This document shows positions 51,806 to 61,077 of a stretch of 64,000 bases of DNA, one piece after another. The position numbers and the translations under genes were made by a program. The stretch is taken from positions 434,001 to 498,000 of the forward strand of contig NZ_RKIC01000009.1 in NCBI RefSeq assembly GCF_003755185.1, in the 5' to 3' direction. Origin of the DNA: Frigoribacterium sp. PhB24 (GTDB lineage: Bacteria > Actinomycetota > Actinomycetes > Actinomycetales > Microbacteriaceae). Below the pieces are notes generated by a model that saw nothing but the letters and a program-made list of their open reading frames with translations, did not search any database and was not told the origin of the DNA. Each line of letters begins with the position of its first letter. Position 1 is the first letter of the stretch.

Positions 51806-53803
51806 GTGGCTAGGGCGAACCGACGGTTGCACCGGGCCGCGCGCTACCAGAGGTACGCCGACGGCCCCGACCCCCTCGCGCCTCCTGCCGACCTCTCCGA
51901 GGCGCTCGACGCCGTCGGTCGCGACGTCATGGCGGGCACGAGCGCCGAGGCCGCACTCCGGGAGTTCCTGCGCCGCGGGGGGAGGGACCAGATCGGTCTC
52001 GACGACCTCGCGCGTCAGGTCGCCGAACGCCGCAGGGCCCTGACCCGCGACCACCACCTCGACGGCACGCTGCAGGAGGTCCGCGAGCTGCTGGACCGAG
52101 CGCTCCGCTCCGAACGGGCACAGCTCGCCCGCGACGTCGACCTCGACGACGGCGATCGCGCCCTGGCCCAGCTGCAGCTCGACAGCCTCCCGTCGTCCCC
52201 GGCCGGTGCCGTCGCCGAGCTGTCTAGCTACCGGTGGCAGAGCGGCGAGGCCCGACAGGCCTACGAGCAGATCAAGGACCTCCTCGGTCGCGAGATGCTC
52301 GACCAACGCTTCGCCGGCATGAAGGGCGCCCTCGAGAACGCGACCGACGCCGACCGCGAGGCCGTCGCCGAGATGCTGCGCGACCTGAACGACCTGCTCG
52401 ACGCCCACGCCCGCGGCGACGACACCCCCGAGCAGTTCGACGACTTCATGGCGAAGCACGGGTCGTCGTTCCCCGAGCGACCGGGCGACGTCGACGAGCT
52501 GATCGACGCCCTGGCCGCCCGCGCCGCAGCCGCCCAGCGCCTCCGCAACTCGATGTCGGCCGAGCAACGAACCGAACTCGATGCGTTGGCCCAGCAGGCC
52601 TTCGGCTCCCCCGACCTGATGCAGTCGCTCGAACAACTCGACGGCACCCTGCGCTCGTTGCGACCGGGGCAGGACTGGGGCGGCTCCGAGGGCATGGACG
52701 GTGAGCAGGGCCTCGGGCTCGGTGACGGTACCGGGGTCTTCCAGGACCTCGCCGACCTCGACGCCCTCGCCGAACAACTGGCCCAGCAGTCCCGCGGGTC
52801 GACGCTCGACGACGTCGACGTCGACGCCCTCAGGCGCCAGTTGGGCGAGCAGGCCGCCGTCGACGTCGCCGCGCTGCGACGACTCGAGAAGGCGCTGCGC
52901 GACTCGGGAGCCCTCCGACGTCGGGCCGACGGCACGCTTGCGCTCACACCGCGGGCCATGCGTCAGCTCGGCAAGGACCTCCTGCGCGACGTCGCCACCA
53001 AGCTGTCCGGACGAGCCGGGAGGCGCGAGCTGCGCTCCGCGGGAGCGCTCGGCGACCGCTCCGGCGCGAGTCGTGAGTGGGCGTTCGGCGACACCGAGCC
53101 GTGGGACGTGACGCGGACGATCACCAACGCCGTCACCCGGACCGCGGCCGAGGGGGCCCGGACGGACGCCGGGGTGCGCATCGAGATCGGCGACGTCGAG
53201 GTGCACGAGACCGACACCCGGACGCAGGCCTGCGTCGCCCTGCTCGTCGACACGTCGTTCTCGATGGCGATGGAGGACCGCTGGGTTCCGATGAAGCGCA
53301 CGGCCCTCGCCCTGCACACCCTGATCACGTCGCGCTTCCGAGGCGACGACCTGCAGCTCATCGGCTTCGGTCGCCACGCCGAGGTCATGCCGATCGAGCA
53401 GCTCGTCGCCCTGGACGCGAAATGGGACAAGGGCACGAACCTGCACCACGCTCTGCTGCTGGCGAACCGGCACTTCCGCAAGCACCCGACCGCGCAGCCC
53501 GTCCTGCTGATCGTCACGGACGGCGAGCCGACCTCGCATCTCGAGCCCGGCGGCGAGGTCTTCTTCGACTACCCGCCGCACCCCGTGACGATCCTGCGGG
53601 CGGTGGAGCAGCTCGACGTCGCCCGCCGCCTCGGCGCGCACACGACGTTCTTCCGACTCGGCGACGACCCCGGTCTGGCACGGTTCGTCGACGGCATGGC
53701 GCGACGCGTCGACGGTTCCGTCGTCGCTCCCGACCTGGACGAACTCGGTGCGGCGGTGGTCGGGTCGTACGTCAGAACACGGGCCACGGAACCGCCGGCA
53801 TAG
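51806..53803 (+). CDS. VWA-domain protein, partner of the MoxR-type ATPase
   Basis: A 665-residue soluble protein. Residues 1 to about 460 are helical and charged, with repeated Asp/Leu-rich segments; residues about 475-660 are a von Willebrand A domain whose MIDAS metal site reads DTSFSMAM (Asp482) with later Thr and Asp (DGEPTSH). It starts at GTG 51806, nine bases after the ATPase, giving MARANRRLHRAARYQ. The pair resembles MoxR/VWA and BchI/BchD chaperone systems, although no client is encoded nearby. Its 3' end overlaps the SCO1664-family gene by 32 bases in opposite orientation. Confidence 0.9.
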   Translation: MARANRRLHRAARYQRYADGPDPLAPPADLSEALDAVGRDVMAGTSAEAALREFLRRGGRDQIGLDDLARQVAERRRALTRDHHLDGTLQEVRELLDRALRSERAQLARDVDLDDGDRALAQLQLDSLPSSPAGAVAELSSYRWQSGEARQAYEQIKDLLGREMLDQRFAGMKGALENATDADREAVAEMLRDLNDLLDAHARGDDTPEQFDDFMAKHGSSFPERPGDVDELIDALAARAAAAQRLRNSMSAEQRTELDALAQQAFGSPDLMQSLEQLDGTLRSLRPGQDWGGSEGMDGEQGLGLGDGTGVFQDLADLDALAEQLAQQSRGSTLDDVDVDALRRQLGEQAAVDVAALRRLEKALRDSGALRRRADGTLALTPRAMRQLGKDLLRDVATKLSGRAGRRELRSAGALGDRSGASREWAFGDTEPWDVTRTITNAVTRTAAEGARTDAGVRIEIGDVEVHETDTRTQACVALLVDTSFSMAMEDRWVPMKRTALALHTLITSRFRGDDLQLIGFGRHAEVMPIEQLVALDAKWDKGTNLHHALLLANRHFRKHPTAQPVLLIVTDGEPTSHLEPGGEVFFDYPPHPVTILRAVEQLDVARRLGAHTTFFRLGDDPGLARFVDGMARRVDGSVVAPDLDELGAAVVGSYVRTRATEPPA

Positions 53804-54581
53804 GCCCTCGCGGCTCGGGGAAGACGGGCGAGGCGAGCAGGCCGGCGCAGCGGGCGTCCAACGCCTCGAGCTCGTCGGGTGTGAGGAGTGGGGCCAGCGC
53901 GGAGCCCAACGGACCCGAGAGCGCGGACCGTACGCGACCGATCCCGCCGACCTCGTCCGCGGTCAACTCTTCGCCGATCCAGCCCCAGAGCACCGTGCGC
54001 AGCTTGTGCTCGGCGTGGAAGGTGAGTCCATGGTCGACGCCATGCCGTCGCCCGTCGGGCAGCGCCAGCACATGGGCGCCCTTGCGGTCGGCGTTGTTGA
54101 CCACGACGTCGAAGACGGCCATGCGTCGGAGGGCCTCGGTGTCCTCGTGGATCAAGGCCACGGGCCCGTCGTCGCCGTCCCCCTCGAGGACGAGACGCCA
54201 CCCGTCGTCGGGAAGTTCGTCGACGGGGACGAGGTCGACCGCGTCCAGCTCGGGGTCGACGTCCTGCCAGAGTTGGACCATCCCCTCACCCAGGGGGCCG
54301 TCCCGCAGCCAGGTGCGCGGGACGACGTCCCAGCCCAGGACTTCCGAGACGAGGTAGGCAGCCACCTCACGGTCGGCGAGCCGTCCGTCGGGGAAGTCCC
54401 AGAGCGGGCGCTCGCCGGCGACGGGCTTGTAGATGACCGACAGGTCGCCGAGGCGGGCCAGGAAGGACGCGTTCGACGCCGTCCGGATGCGGCCCGTGAG
54501 CTCGAGTTCGACGTCGTCCCGCGGAACGGGGACGGACCCGGGCACGTCGGCCGGCGCGTCATCAGCCGGCGCCGAGGACAT
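53772..54581 (-). CDS. SCO1664 family protein
   Basis: A 269-residue protein of the actinobacterial SCO1664 family, with a phosphatidylinositol-kinase-like fold: ELTGRIRTASNASFLARL, VIYKPVAGERPLWDFPDGRLA (Lys of the ATP site), the loop FDVVVNNADRKGAHVL and GVDHGLTF (kinase-like catalytic and metal Asp positions). Substrate unknown. It starts at 54581, sharing one base with the DUF3090 stop (TGATG). It forms a conserved actinobacterial trio with DUF3090 and the histidine phosphatase. Confidence 0.9.
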   Translation of the reverse strand: MSSAPADDAPADVPGSVPVPRDDVELELTGRIRTASNASFLARLGDLSVIYKPVAGERPLWDFPDGRLADREVAAYLVSEVLGWDVVPRTWLRDGPLGEGMVQLWQDVDPELDAVDLVPVDELPDDGWRLVLEGDGDDGPVALIHEDTEALRRMAVFDVVVNNADRKGAHVLALPDGRRHGVDHGLTFHAEHKLRTVLWGWIGEELTADEVGGIGRVRSALSGPLGSALAPLLTPDELEALDARCAGLLASPVFPEPRGPMPAVPWPVF

Positions 54582-55132
54582 CAGAGATCGCCGGAGAGGA
54601 CGCAGACGTGACCCTCTGGGTCGATCGGCTGCCCGCAGAAGGGGCAGAGCGGCCGACCGGCGCCGACGATCTCGAGGGTACGTGCCGCGAAGGCCCGCGC
54701 CGTGCCGACGGGGATACGGACGACGAGGACCTCGTCGGGCTCGAGCTCGGCACCGTCGACCTCGGCGTCGTCGTCGACCTCGATCAGCGGGAACGCCTCG
54801 ATCACGACCTGGGCGGTCGAAGGATCCCACCCGAGGCTGAGCGCTCCGGCTCGGAACTCGGGCTCGACGGGTTGGTCGAGGGGCTCGTTGTCGACGAGCT
54901 CGACGGGGATGCCGGTCGGCACGCTGACCGGGTTGCCGTCGGCGGCCATCACCCGGTCGAGGATCTCGTCGATCTTCTCGGCGAGGGCGGCCGACTGCAT
55001 CTTCTCGAGACCGACGCTGGTGACGCGGGCCCCGTCACGGGCCTGGAGGTAGAACGCGCGGGCGCCGGGGCGGCCGACGGTGCCGACGACGACGCGATCC
55101 GGCCAGTCGAAGGCATGGACGATGGAGGGCAT
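54581..55132 (-). CDS. DUF3090 family zinc-ribbon protein
   Basis: A 183-residue actinobacterial DUF3090 protein, function unknown. It begins MPSIVHAFDWPDRVVVGTVG and ends in a cysteine cluster, CPFCGQPIDPEGHVC, predicted to bind zinc. The adjacent genes (histidine phosphatase upstream, SCO1664 family overlapping downstream) are the standard neighbours, which implies a shared pathway, possibly phospho-metabolite turnover. Confidence 0.92.
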   Translation of the reverse strand: MPSIVHAFDWPDRVVVGTVGRPGARAFYLQARDGARVTSVGLEKMQSAALAEKIDEILDRVMAADGNPVSVPTGIPVELVDNEPLDQPVEPEFRAGALSLGWDPSTAQVVIEAFPLIEVDDDAEVDGAELEPDEVLVVRIPVGTARAFAARTLEIVGAGRPLCPFCGQPIDPEGHVCVLSGDL

Positions 55133-55165
55133 GCGTCGAGTCTACGAGCGGCCAGACGCGGGCGC

Positions 55166-55888
55166 TCAGGTCGCGACAGACTGCCGGGCGTCACCGTCGG
55201 CACCGGTCGGACCCGCGCCTCCCCCGACGGCCGCGTCGGCTGCCGGAGCGGCCTGCCGCAGCCACGAGAGGTCACCCGAGTCGGTGTTCGTCGCGACGAC
55301 GTCGGGTCGGTTCGGTCCGTAGCGCACGATCGACACCGAGGCGGGCCCGACGGTGATGCGCTGGAAGAGGTCGAGGTGCATGCCGTAGGCGTCCGCCAGG
55401 ATCGACTTGATGAGGTCGCCGTGGCTGACGGCGACCCAGACGGCGCCCGGGCCGTGCTCGGCCTCGAACGCCGCGTCGTGTCGACGGACCGCGGCGACCG
55501 CTCTCGACTGCATGGTCTGCAGCGACTCGCCGCCGGGGAAGACCGCGGCCGAGGGCTGGTTCTGCACGACCGACCAGAGGGGTTCCCCCGAGAGTTCCTT
55601 GAGCGGTCGACCCTGCCAGTCGCCGTAGTCGCATTCGGTGATGCCACGGTCGATCGGCGTCGCCGGCGCGCCCGTCTGGCGGTCGAGGATCGCCCGCGCC
55701 GTCTGGCGGCACCGTTCGAGCGGGCTCGACACGACGCCGACGAGCGGCACGACGGCGAGGCGCTCGGCCGTGCGCCGGGCCTGCTCGCGACCGACGTCGT
55801 CGAGCCGGACGCCGGCCGTCCGTCCGGCGAGCACGCCGCTCGCGTTGGCGGTGGTGCGTCCGTGCCGGACGAGGAGGAGTGTGGCCAT
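55166..55888 (-). CDS. Histidine phosphatase family protein (MSMEG_4193 type)
   Basis: A 240-residue phosphoglycerate-mutase-like phosphatase. The catalytic histidine lies in LLLVRHGRTTAN, the second in AVSHGDLIK; SPLERCRQTA and GITECDYGDWQG complete the active site. The C-terminus is Ala/Gly-rich. It matches the family named for MSMEG_4193, found beside DUF3090 and SCO1664. Substrate unknown. The gene starts at 55888 and precedes DUF3090 by about 33 bases. Confidence 0.92.
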   Translation of the reverse strand: MATLLLVRHGRTTANASGVLAGRTAGVRLDDVGREQARRTAERLAVVPLVGVVSSPLERCRQTARAILDRQTGAPATPIDRGITECDYGDWQGRPLKELSGEPLWSVVQNQPSAAVFPGGESLQTMQSRAVAAVRRHDAAFEAEHGPGAVWVAVSHGDLIKSILADAYGMHLDLFQRITVGPASVSIVRYGPNRPDVVATNTDSGDLSWLRQAAPAADAAVGGGAGPTGADGDARQSVAT

Positions 55889-55989
55889 GACCCGAGCCTA
55901 GACACCGGGACCGCGACGACCCCGCCGAGGAGGCGCGGACCCGTGGGCCCCCGCGCCGCGCCTCCTCGCCGTCCCCGCGTCGTGGGCGA

Positions 55990-56847
<858 letters not shown>

Positions 56848-56922
56848 GGTGTTCCTTTCGGTTGCGTGCCGGAGACAACGACGAGGGCGAGCCCCGTCTT
56901 CCCGTTCGGCGGCCTCCCCGCC

Positions 56923-57879
56923 TCAGCGACCGAACGACCGCCGGAGGGTCCGCACGATCGCGGCCCGCGCCTCCCGGCCCGAGCGCGTCGGCAGCAGCGG
57001 GTACGCGTGCACGTCGCCCTGGCCCTCGTGCCACTCGAGGACGACGCCGGCCCGGGCTGCCTTCTCGCGCAGGAGGTGCGCGTCGGGGTTGAGGACGTCC
57101 CGCGTGCCCGTGAACACCGTCACCGCTCCCAGCCCCGTCAGGTCACCGAAGAGCGGGCTGACCGTGGGGTGCCGGAGGTCGAGCGAGCCACGCCAGTGCT
57201 CGGCGAGCACGCGACCGCCTGGCGTCCCGAGCCACGGGTCGCTGGGTTGCACCTCGGGGATGCGCGGGTTGCTCCAGGTGAGGTCGAGCGCCGGGGCGAT
57301 CAGCACCGTGTTCGCCAGGACGACACCCGCGTCGCGCAGCGACAGGGCCGCCGAGAGCACGATCTGACCGCCGGCCGAGTCCCCGGCCAGGGCGACGGGG
57401 CCGTCGGCCGAGGCGACCAGGTCGACGATGCCGACCCGCGCCTCCTCGGCGGTGCCGAAGGGTACCAGCGGGTAGATCGGCAGGACGACGGTCGCGCCCA
57501 CCTCGGCGGCGAGCTGCGCGGCGAGATGCCAGTGCTGCGAGACGATCTCGCCCACCCAGCCACCGCCGTGCGCGGAGACGACGGTGCCGTGCGAGGCGCC
57601 GTCACGCCGGGTGATCGAGTAGACCGGCCAGCCGCCGCGCTGCGCGACGTCGACGCGGACGTCGTCGCGCAGGGTCGCCGGCGGGCCGAACGGAGCGGGT
57701 CGCAGCGCGCGCTGTCGGATGCGCCGCTGGGCGCCCGCGGCGGTGACGAAGGTGCGGTTCGCGTGCGTCGCCCGCAAGAAGACGGGGACGAGCGCGCCGG
57801 GCAGGACGAGCCTCGCGGCCAGGGGCACGCGGACCCCCGAGGAGGCGCGGGCGGGTTCACGGGACGGGCTCGGCTTCAC
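56923..57879 (-). CDS. Alpha/beta hydrolase of the hormone-sensitive-lipase family
   Basis: A 318-residue esterase-like enzyme: oxyanion-hole motif SAHGGGWVGEI, nucleophile elbow GDSAGGQIVL, acid TRDVLNPDAH, and His in GDVHAYPLLP. This set is typical of HSL-type carboxylesterases. No clear signal peptide; the N-terminus is basic. GTG start at 57879 (MKPSPSREPARA). Substrate unknown. Confidence 0.88.
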   Translation of the reverse strand: MKPSPSREPARASSGVRVPLAARLVLPGALVPVFLRATHANRTFVTAAGAQRRIRQRALRPAPFGPPATLRDDVRVDVAQRGGWPVYSITRRDGASHGTVVSAHGGGWVGEIVSQHWHLAAQLAAEVGATVVLPIYPLVPFGTAEEARVGIVDLVASADGPVALAGDSAGGQIVLSAALSLRDAGVVLANTVLIAPALDLTWSNPRIPEVQPSDPWLGTPGGRVLAEHWRGSLDLRHPTVSPLFGDLTGLGAVTVFTGTRDVLNPDAHLLREKAARAGVVLEWHEGQGDVHAYPLLPTRSGREARAAIVRTLRRSFGR

Positions 57880-58054
57880 GGCCGCGACGCTACTCGCGCC
57901 CGGCGTGGTGAGCCCCGAAGCGACCCCGACCCCCGTGGACGGCCCCGACGACGGCACGGGACGTCTCGTCGCCACGGGCGGCGGCCGGGCCCCCGTGCAT
58001 GTGCGCCTGGTTGAGTGCACCCGAGCGACAGAGCGCACGAAGGGCAGACAGCAC

Positions 58055-58180
58055 ATGGGCATCTCGGAGAAGGACTACGACGTCGCCACCCTGGCCGACG
58101 TGCGCTTCGCCTACCCCACGTACAGCGCCGTCATCGGCATGGCCGCCCGGGCCGTGCTCGCGACCCGCAGCGAGCGGTAG
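58055..58180 (+). pseudogene. Orphan C-terminal piece of a pyridine nucleotide-disulfide oxidoreductase
   Basis: A 41-residue open frame, MGISEKDYDVATLADVRFAY and on, followed by PTYSAVIGMAARAVLATR. It matches only the extreme C-terminal dimerisation part of mercuric-reductase-like flavoproteins (the LxxVxFAYPTYSAVIG pattern). The FAD and NAD domains are absent upstream on this strand. It may be a relic left after deletion. A start ATG with a moderate AAGGGC upstream means translation is possible, but a folded function is unlikely. Confidence 0.55.
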
Positions 58181-58197
58181 GAGGCGGTGGTCACGCC

Positions 58198-58866
58198 TCA
58201 GGGGCCGCCGAGCCAGTGGTCGATCCGGTGGTGGTCCGGGCGGAAGCCGTTCTGGACCCCCCACAGCACGGCCTGGGTCCTGCTCGTGGCGCCGATCCGC
58301 CGGTAGACCGACCGGATGTACGACTTGACCGTGTTCGGGCTCAGGTAGGTCAGCGCCGCGACCTCGGCGTTGCTCTTGCCCTGGGTGATGAGGGCCAGGA
58401 TCTCCGACTCCCGGTCGGTGATGCCCTCACGGCGGCCCGGCCAGTCGAGTCCCGGCGCGCTCGGCGTTCGCCCCCGCACCTCGCTGACGACCTGTTCTCC
58501 GCGATGGACCGCCTCGAGCGCTTCGACGAGCTCGCGTGCCGCGAGGGTCTTGGACAGGTACCCGTGCACGCCCTGGGCGAGCGCCGACTCGACGAGCTCG
58601 GGGTGGAAGTTCCAGGTGTAGACGACCACCTTGCCGGCCGCCGGGTTGGCGACGAGTTCGGCGAGCTCGTGGTGATCGGACTCGGGCTGGGCGAAGGAGT
58701 CGTAGAGGACGACGTCGACCCGATCGGACAACGCCGTCGTGGCGTCGATCTCGGCGACGACGATGCGGTCGCGGTACCGATCGAACATGTGGGCGAGACC
58801 GGCGAGCACGACGTCGTAGTCATCGACGAGCGCGACGGTGATCGATCGGGGTGGGGCGAGGGGCAT
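58198..58866 (-). CDS. LuxR-family response regulator
   Basis: A 222-residue two-component regulator: a receiver domain with VALVDDYDVVLAGLAHM and phospho-acceptor Asp in VVLYDSFAQP, Lys in GYLSKTLAARELVEAL, and a C-terminal NarL/LuxR HTH (ITDRESEILALITQGKSNAE, then YLSPNTVKSYIRSVYRRIG). No sensor kinase is adjacent. The start at 58866 (MPLAPPRSITVAL) is chosen because it begins just before the receiver; longer starts add 26 residues. Divergent from the GlsB-like gene. Confidence 0.9.
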   Translation of the reverse strand: MPLAPPRSITVALVDDYDVVLAGLAHMFDRYRDRIVVAEIDATTALSDRVDVVLYDSFAQPESDHHELAELVANPAAGKVVVYTWNFHPELVESALAQGVHGYLSKTLAARELVEALEAVHRGEQVVSEVRGRTPSAPGLDWPGRREGITDRESEILALITQGKSNAEVAALTYLSPNTVKSYIRSVYRRIGATSRTQAVLWGVQNGFRPDHHRIDHWLGGP

Positions 58867-58985
58867 GACGACACCATCCCACCCCGAGGGGTGTGCCGCC
58901 ACACCTCCAGGGGTCGTCTGCTGAGTCATGCGACGCCGCGGCACCGACGGTGCCCGTCGCCCACCTCTCCCGGAAGGAGAACACC

Positions 58986-59267
58986 ATGATCGGTCTCATC
59001 ATCAGCTTGCTCGTCGTCGGCCTCATCGCAGGGTTCATCGCGCGAGCGGTCGTCCCGGGCCGCCAGAGCCTCTCGATCGCCATGACGATCCTGCTCGGCA
59101 TCATCGGCTCCTTCGTCGGCGGGTTCCTCGGCTTCCTGTTGTTCCAGCACGACCCGACGGACGGCTTCTTCCAGCCCGCCGGCATCATCGGGTCGATCAT
59201 CGGCGCGATCGTCGTCCTGGTGATCTGGGTGACCGTCTCGGGCCGCCGCGGCACCGCTCGCCGCTGA
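58986..59267 (+). CDS. GlsB/YeaQ/YmgE family stress-response membrane protein
   Basis: A 93-residue protein with three hydrophobic helices: IGLIISLLVVGLIAGFIARA, AMTILLGIIGSFVGGFLGFL, and IIGSIIGAIVVLVIWVTV. Transglycosylase-associated (GlsB/YeaQ) family, linked to envelope stress. ATG at 58986 with GGAAGGAGAACACC upstream. A hairpin at 59281 follows. Function uncertain. Confidence 0.9.
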   Translation: MIGLIISLLVVGLIAGFIARAVVPGRQSLSIAMTILLGIIGSFVGGFLGFLLFQHDPTDGFFQPAGIIGSIIGAIVVLVIWVTVSGRRGTARR

Positions 59268-59280
59268 CCCTCGGTCGCCG

Positions 59281-59309
59281 CCGGGGTGGCTGTGCCACGG
59301 CCGCCCCGG
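59281..59309 (+). terminator. Probable terminator after the GlsB-like gene
   Basis: CCGGGGTGGC (59281-59290) pairs with GCCGCCCCGG (59300-59309), ten pairs including one G-U, with a nine-base loop. It starts 13 bases after the stop codon. Confidence 0.6.
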
Positions 59310-59403
59310 GTCACACCGGTGACGACGGCCCCCTGATCGGCCCCTCGATCGTGCCGGGCGATGCTGCCCGTGGACGAGTTCTTCGTCGTCGACACCTGCC
59401 GTC

Positions 59404-59817
59404 TCAGGGCTGGGCGGCGCCGGGAGGTCTCGCTGCTCGGCTCGTCGGTGATTCCGGACGGTCGGTGGCCCAGTCGACGTGTCCGCCACTCGTGCCGGGG
59501 AGCTCTGTCGTCGGGTCACGGTCGGGTTCGGCTTCGGGGTAGAGCCCCCTGCCGGAGGCGGCACTGGCGTACAGTGCCGCGAGCCAGGTCGGGTTGATCT
59601 CGACGGAGCGACTGCCGGCGAACTTGAAACGCAGGCCGATGTGCGGCGAGAGCCAGACCGTCGACCGGCCGTCGCCGGTCTCGATGGGTTCCTTCCACGA
59701 GAACATGAAGGACTCGTTCTGTCGGAACTTGTTGACGATGACGATCTGGAGGTGTGCGAGTAGGCGGTCCTCGACCTTGAATTCGAGGATGTCGCCGTCG
59801 TAGACGATGTATCCCAT
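59404..59817 (-). CDS. DUF7882-type protein
   Basis: A 137-residue soluble protein resembling short proteins widespread in Microbacteriaceae (DUF7882, sometimes misannotated as ATP-dependent DNA ligase). The conserved part is MGYIVYDGDILEFKVEDRLL, IVNKFRQNESFMFSW and STVWLSPHIGLRFKFAGSRS; the last 40 residues are variable and polar. Function unknown. The ATG at 59817 is chosen because the conserved family N-terminus begins here. Confidence 0.78.
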   Translation of the reverse strand: MGYIVYDGDILEFKVEDRLLAHLQIVIVNKFRQNESFMFSWKEPIETGDGRSTVWLSPHIGLRFKFAGSRSVEINPTWLAALYASAASGRGLYPEAEPDRDPTTELPGTSGGHVDWATDRPESPTSRAARPPGAAQP

Positions 59818-60230
59818 GGAGCACTCCGTGCGGGATCGGGTCGAAACGGTGCTGGCAGCAGGGTCTGGGCCGCGGGGTGGATGTGCGAATCTCGCGTCGC
59901 ACCGCGCCAGCCTGCCTGCGTCGCCACGTCCCGTGACCGACTCGCATCCACGACGCGACCGCTCGGCTCTCCTCAGACACCGAGAGTAGACCTGCGGGCG
60001 CAGAGGGGCGGCAGGGTCCTCACCCGAAGAGGACCCTGCCACCGGCAGGTCTCACCACACCCGAATGGGGCGGACCGCATGCCTCGAGGACCTGAACCCG
60101 CCTCGAGACCCTTCTAGGGTCCGCCCGCGGATCGATCCACACCAGGTATGGACATAAGCCCCGGCAGTCGCTAAGGCGCCGCCGGCGTGGTCACACCCCA
60201 CCCGACACCTGGGGAGGCTGCCCTCCCGGG
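59818..60230. other. Intergenic region between the DUF7882 and lipoprotein genes
   Basis: A 413-base stretch without a convincing gene. It holds one strong hairpin (60010-60040) and the upstream region of the DUF7882 gene. No tRNA, repeat or recognisable gene relic is seen. An AT-poor composition and many stops in all frames argue against coding. Confidence 0.6.
60010..60040. terminator. Hairpin in the DUF7882/lipoprotein gap, possible terminator of the lipoprotein gene
   Basis: GGCAGGGTCCTC (60010-60021) pairs perfectly with GAGGACCCTGCC (60029-60040) over 12 bases, with a seven-base loop. It is about 190 bases past the lipoprotein stop; a regulatory role cannot be excluded. Confidence 0.5.
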
Positions 60231-60647
60231 CTACTCTGCGACCTGGAACGTATCGCTCGGGCCGGCGCAGCTCGCGGTGTCGTCGCAGTCGCCGACATCC
60301 CAGTCGATGACAGCCACGTAGCTCTCGCCGGTCGGGAAGTCGACCGCCAAGGCCAGCGTGGCACGGAAGTATCCGTCGAAGGTCTCCGTCGTGCTGACGG
60401 TCGCGATCGGGTCGCCGTCTCCGACGTGTCCCGCCCCGACCCTCCACCCGCCGGACGGCGGAGCTGTCGCGCACGAGTCGTCCGAGGAGATGGTGACGGT
60501 CTCACCAGGGGCGGCCTTCGCCGGGCTCACTTCGAGGCGAGGCACACAGGGGCCGTCCCCGGGCGGCGACCCGCCGGAAGCGCACCCCGTCGTTCCTGCC
60601 ACGAGGAGGAGGGCCAGGGCTGCCACAAGGCGCGGCCTCGGGTTCAT
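60231..60647 (-). CDS. Small secreted lipoprotein
   Basis: A 138-residue exported lipoprotein: basic start MNPRPRLVAALALLLVAGTT and a lipobox-like GTTGC with Cys22. The mature part is Ser/Thr/Asp-rich with four further cysteines (GPCVPRLEV, DDSCATAP, GDCDD and ASCAG), likely paired. Immunoglobulin-like beta pattern; no homologue recognised. It is divergent from the PadR gene with 67 bases between. Confidence 0.75.
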   Translation of the reverse strand: MNPRPRLVAALALLLVAGTTGCASGGSPPGDGPCVPRLEVSPAKAAPGETVTISSDDSCATAPPSGGWRVGAGHVGDGDPIATVSTTETFDGYFRATLALAVDFPTGESYVAVIDWDVGDCDDTASCAGPSDTFQVAE

Positions 60648-60680
60648 GACTCCACGCTAGGCATCCAGGACGATTCCCGC

Positions 60681-60708
60681 TTGCATGTTCTGATTGCTTG
60701 AATATACT
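60681..60708 (+). promoter_or_regulatory. Promoter of the padR-type gene
   Basis: TTGCAT (60681-60686) and TATACT (60703-60708) are separated by 16 bases, a close match to the housekeeping consensus. The -10 ends six bases before the ATG at 60715, implying a leaderless transcript. It is the most AT-rich part of its neighbourhood. Confidence 0.65.
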
Positions 60709-60714
60709 GGCGGC

Positions 60715-61077
60715 ATGAATCAGACGGAGATGCGCGAGCCCACCATGCTCGTGCTCACATCGCTCGCCGGCGGACGCAAACACGGGTACGCACTCATCGC
60801 CGACGCCGCGGAGCTCTCCGGCGGCCGGGTGCGACTCAAGGTCGGCACCCTTTACGCCGCTCTCGATCGGCTCGCGGAACAGGGCCTGGTCGCCGTGGCG
60901 GGCGACGAGGTGGTCGACGGCAGGAACCGTCGCTACTTCGACGTCACCGCTGAAGGCATCGAGGCCCTTCGATCGGCCGCGACTCGACTGGAGGCGAACG
61001 CCGCAGCGGCTCGAGCCCGCATCGCCGAATGGCGACCACGAGGGATCGCGGGCCAGGCCCAGCTGAGGAGCGCCTGA
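60715..61077 (+). CDS. PadR family transcriptional regulator
   Basis: A 120-residue winged-helix regulator of the short PadR type: MREPTMLVLTSLAGGRKHGY, ISDAAEL-like helix, LKVGTLYAALDRLAEQGLV (recognition helix) and NRRYFDVTAEGIEAL (wing). PadR proteins repress adjacent membrane-protein or efflux genes. The TGATG overlap with the next gene (one shared base at 61077) shows they are cotranscribed; that protein is the probable target or partner. Confidence 0.93.
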   Translation: MNQTEMREPTMLVLTSLAGGRKHGYALIADAAELSGGRVRLKVGTLYAALDRLAEQGLVAVAGDEVVDGRNRRYFDVTAEGIEALRSAATRLEANAAAARARIAEWRPRGIAGQAQLRSA

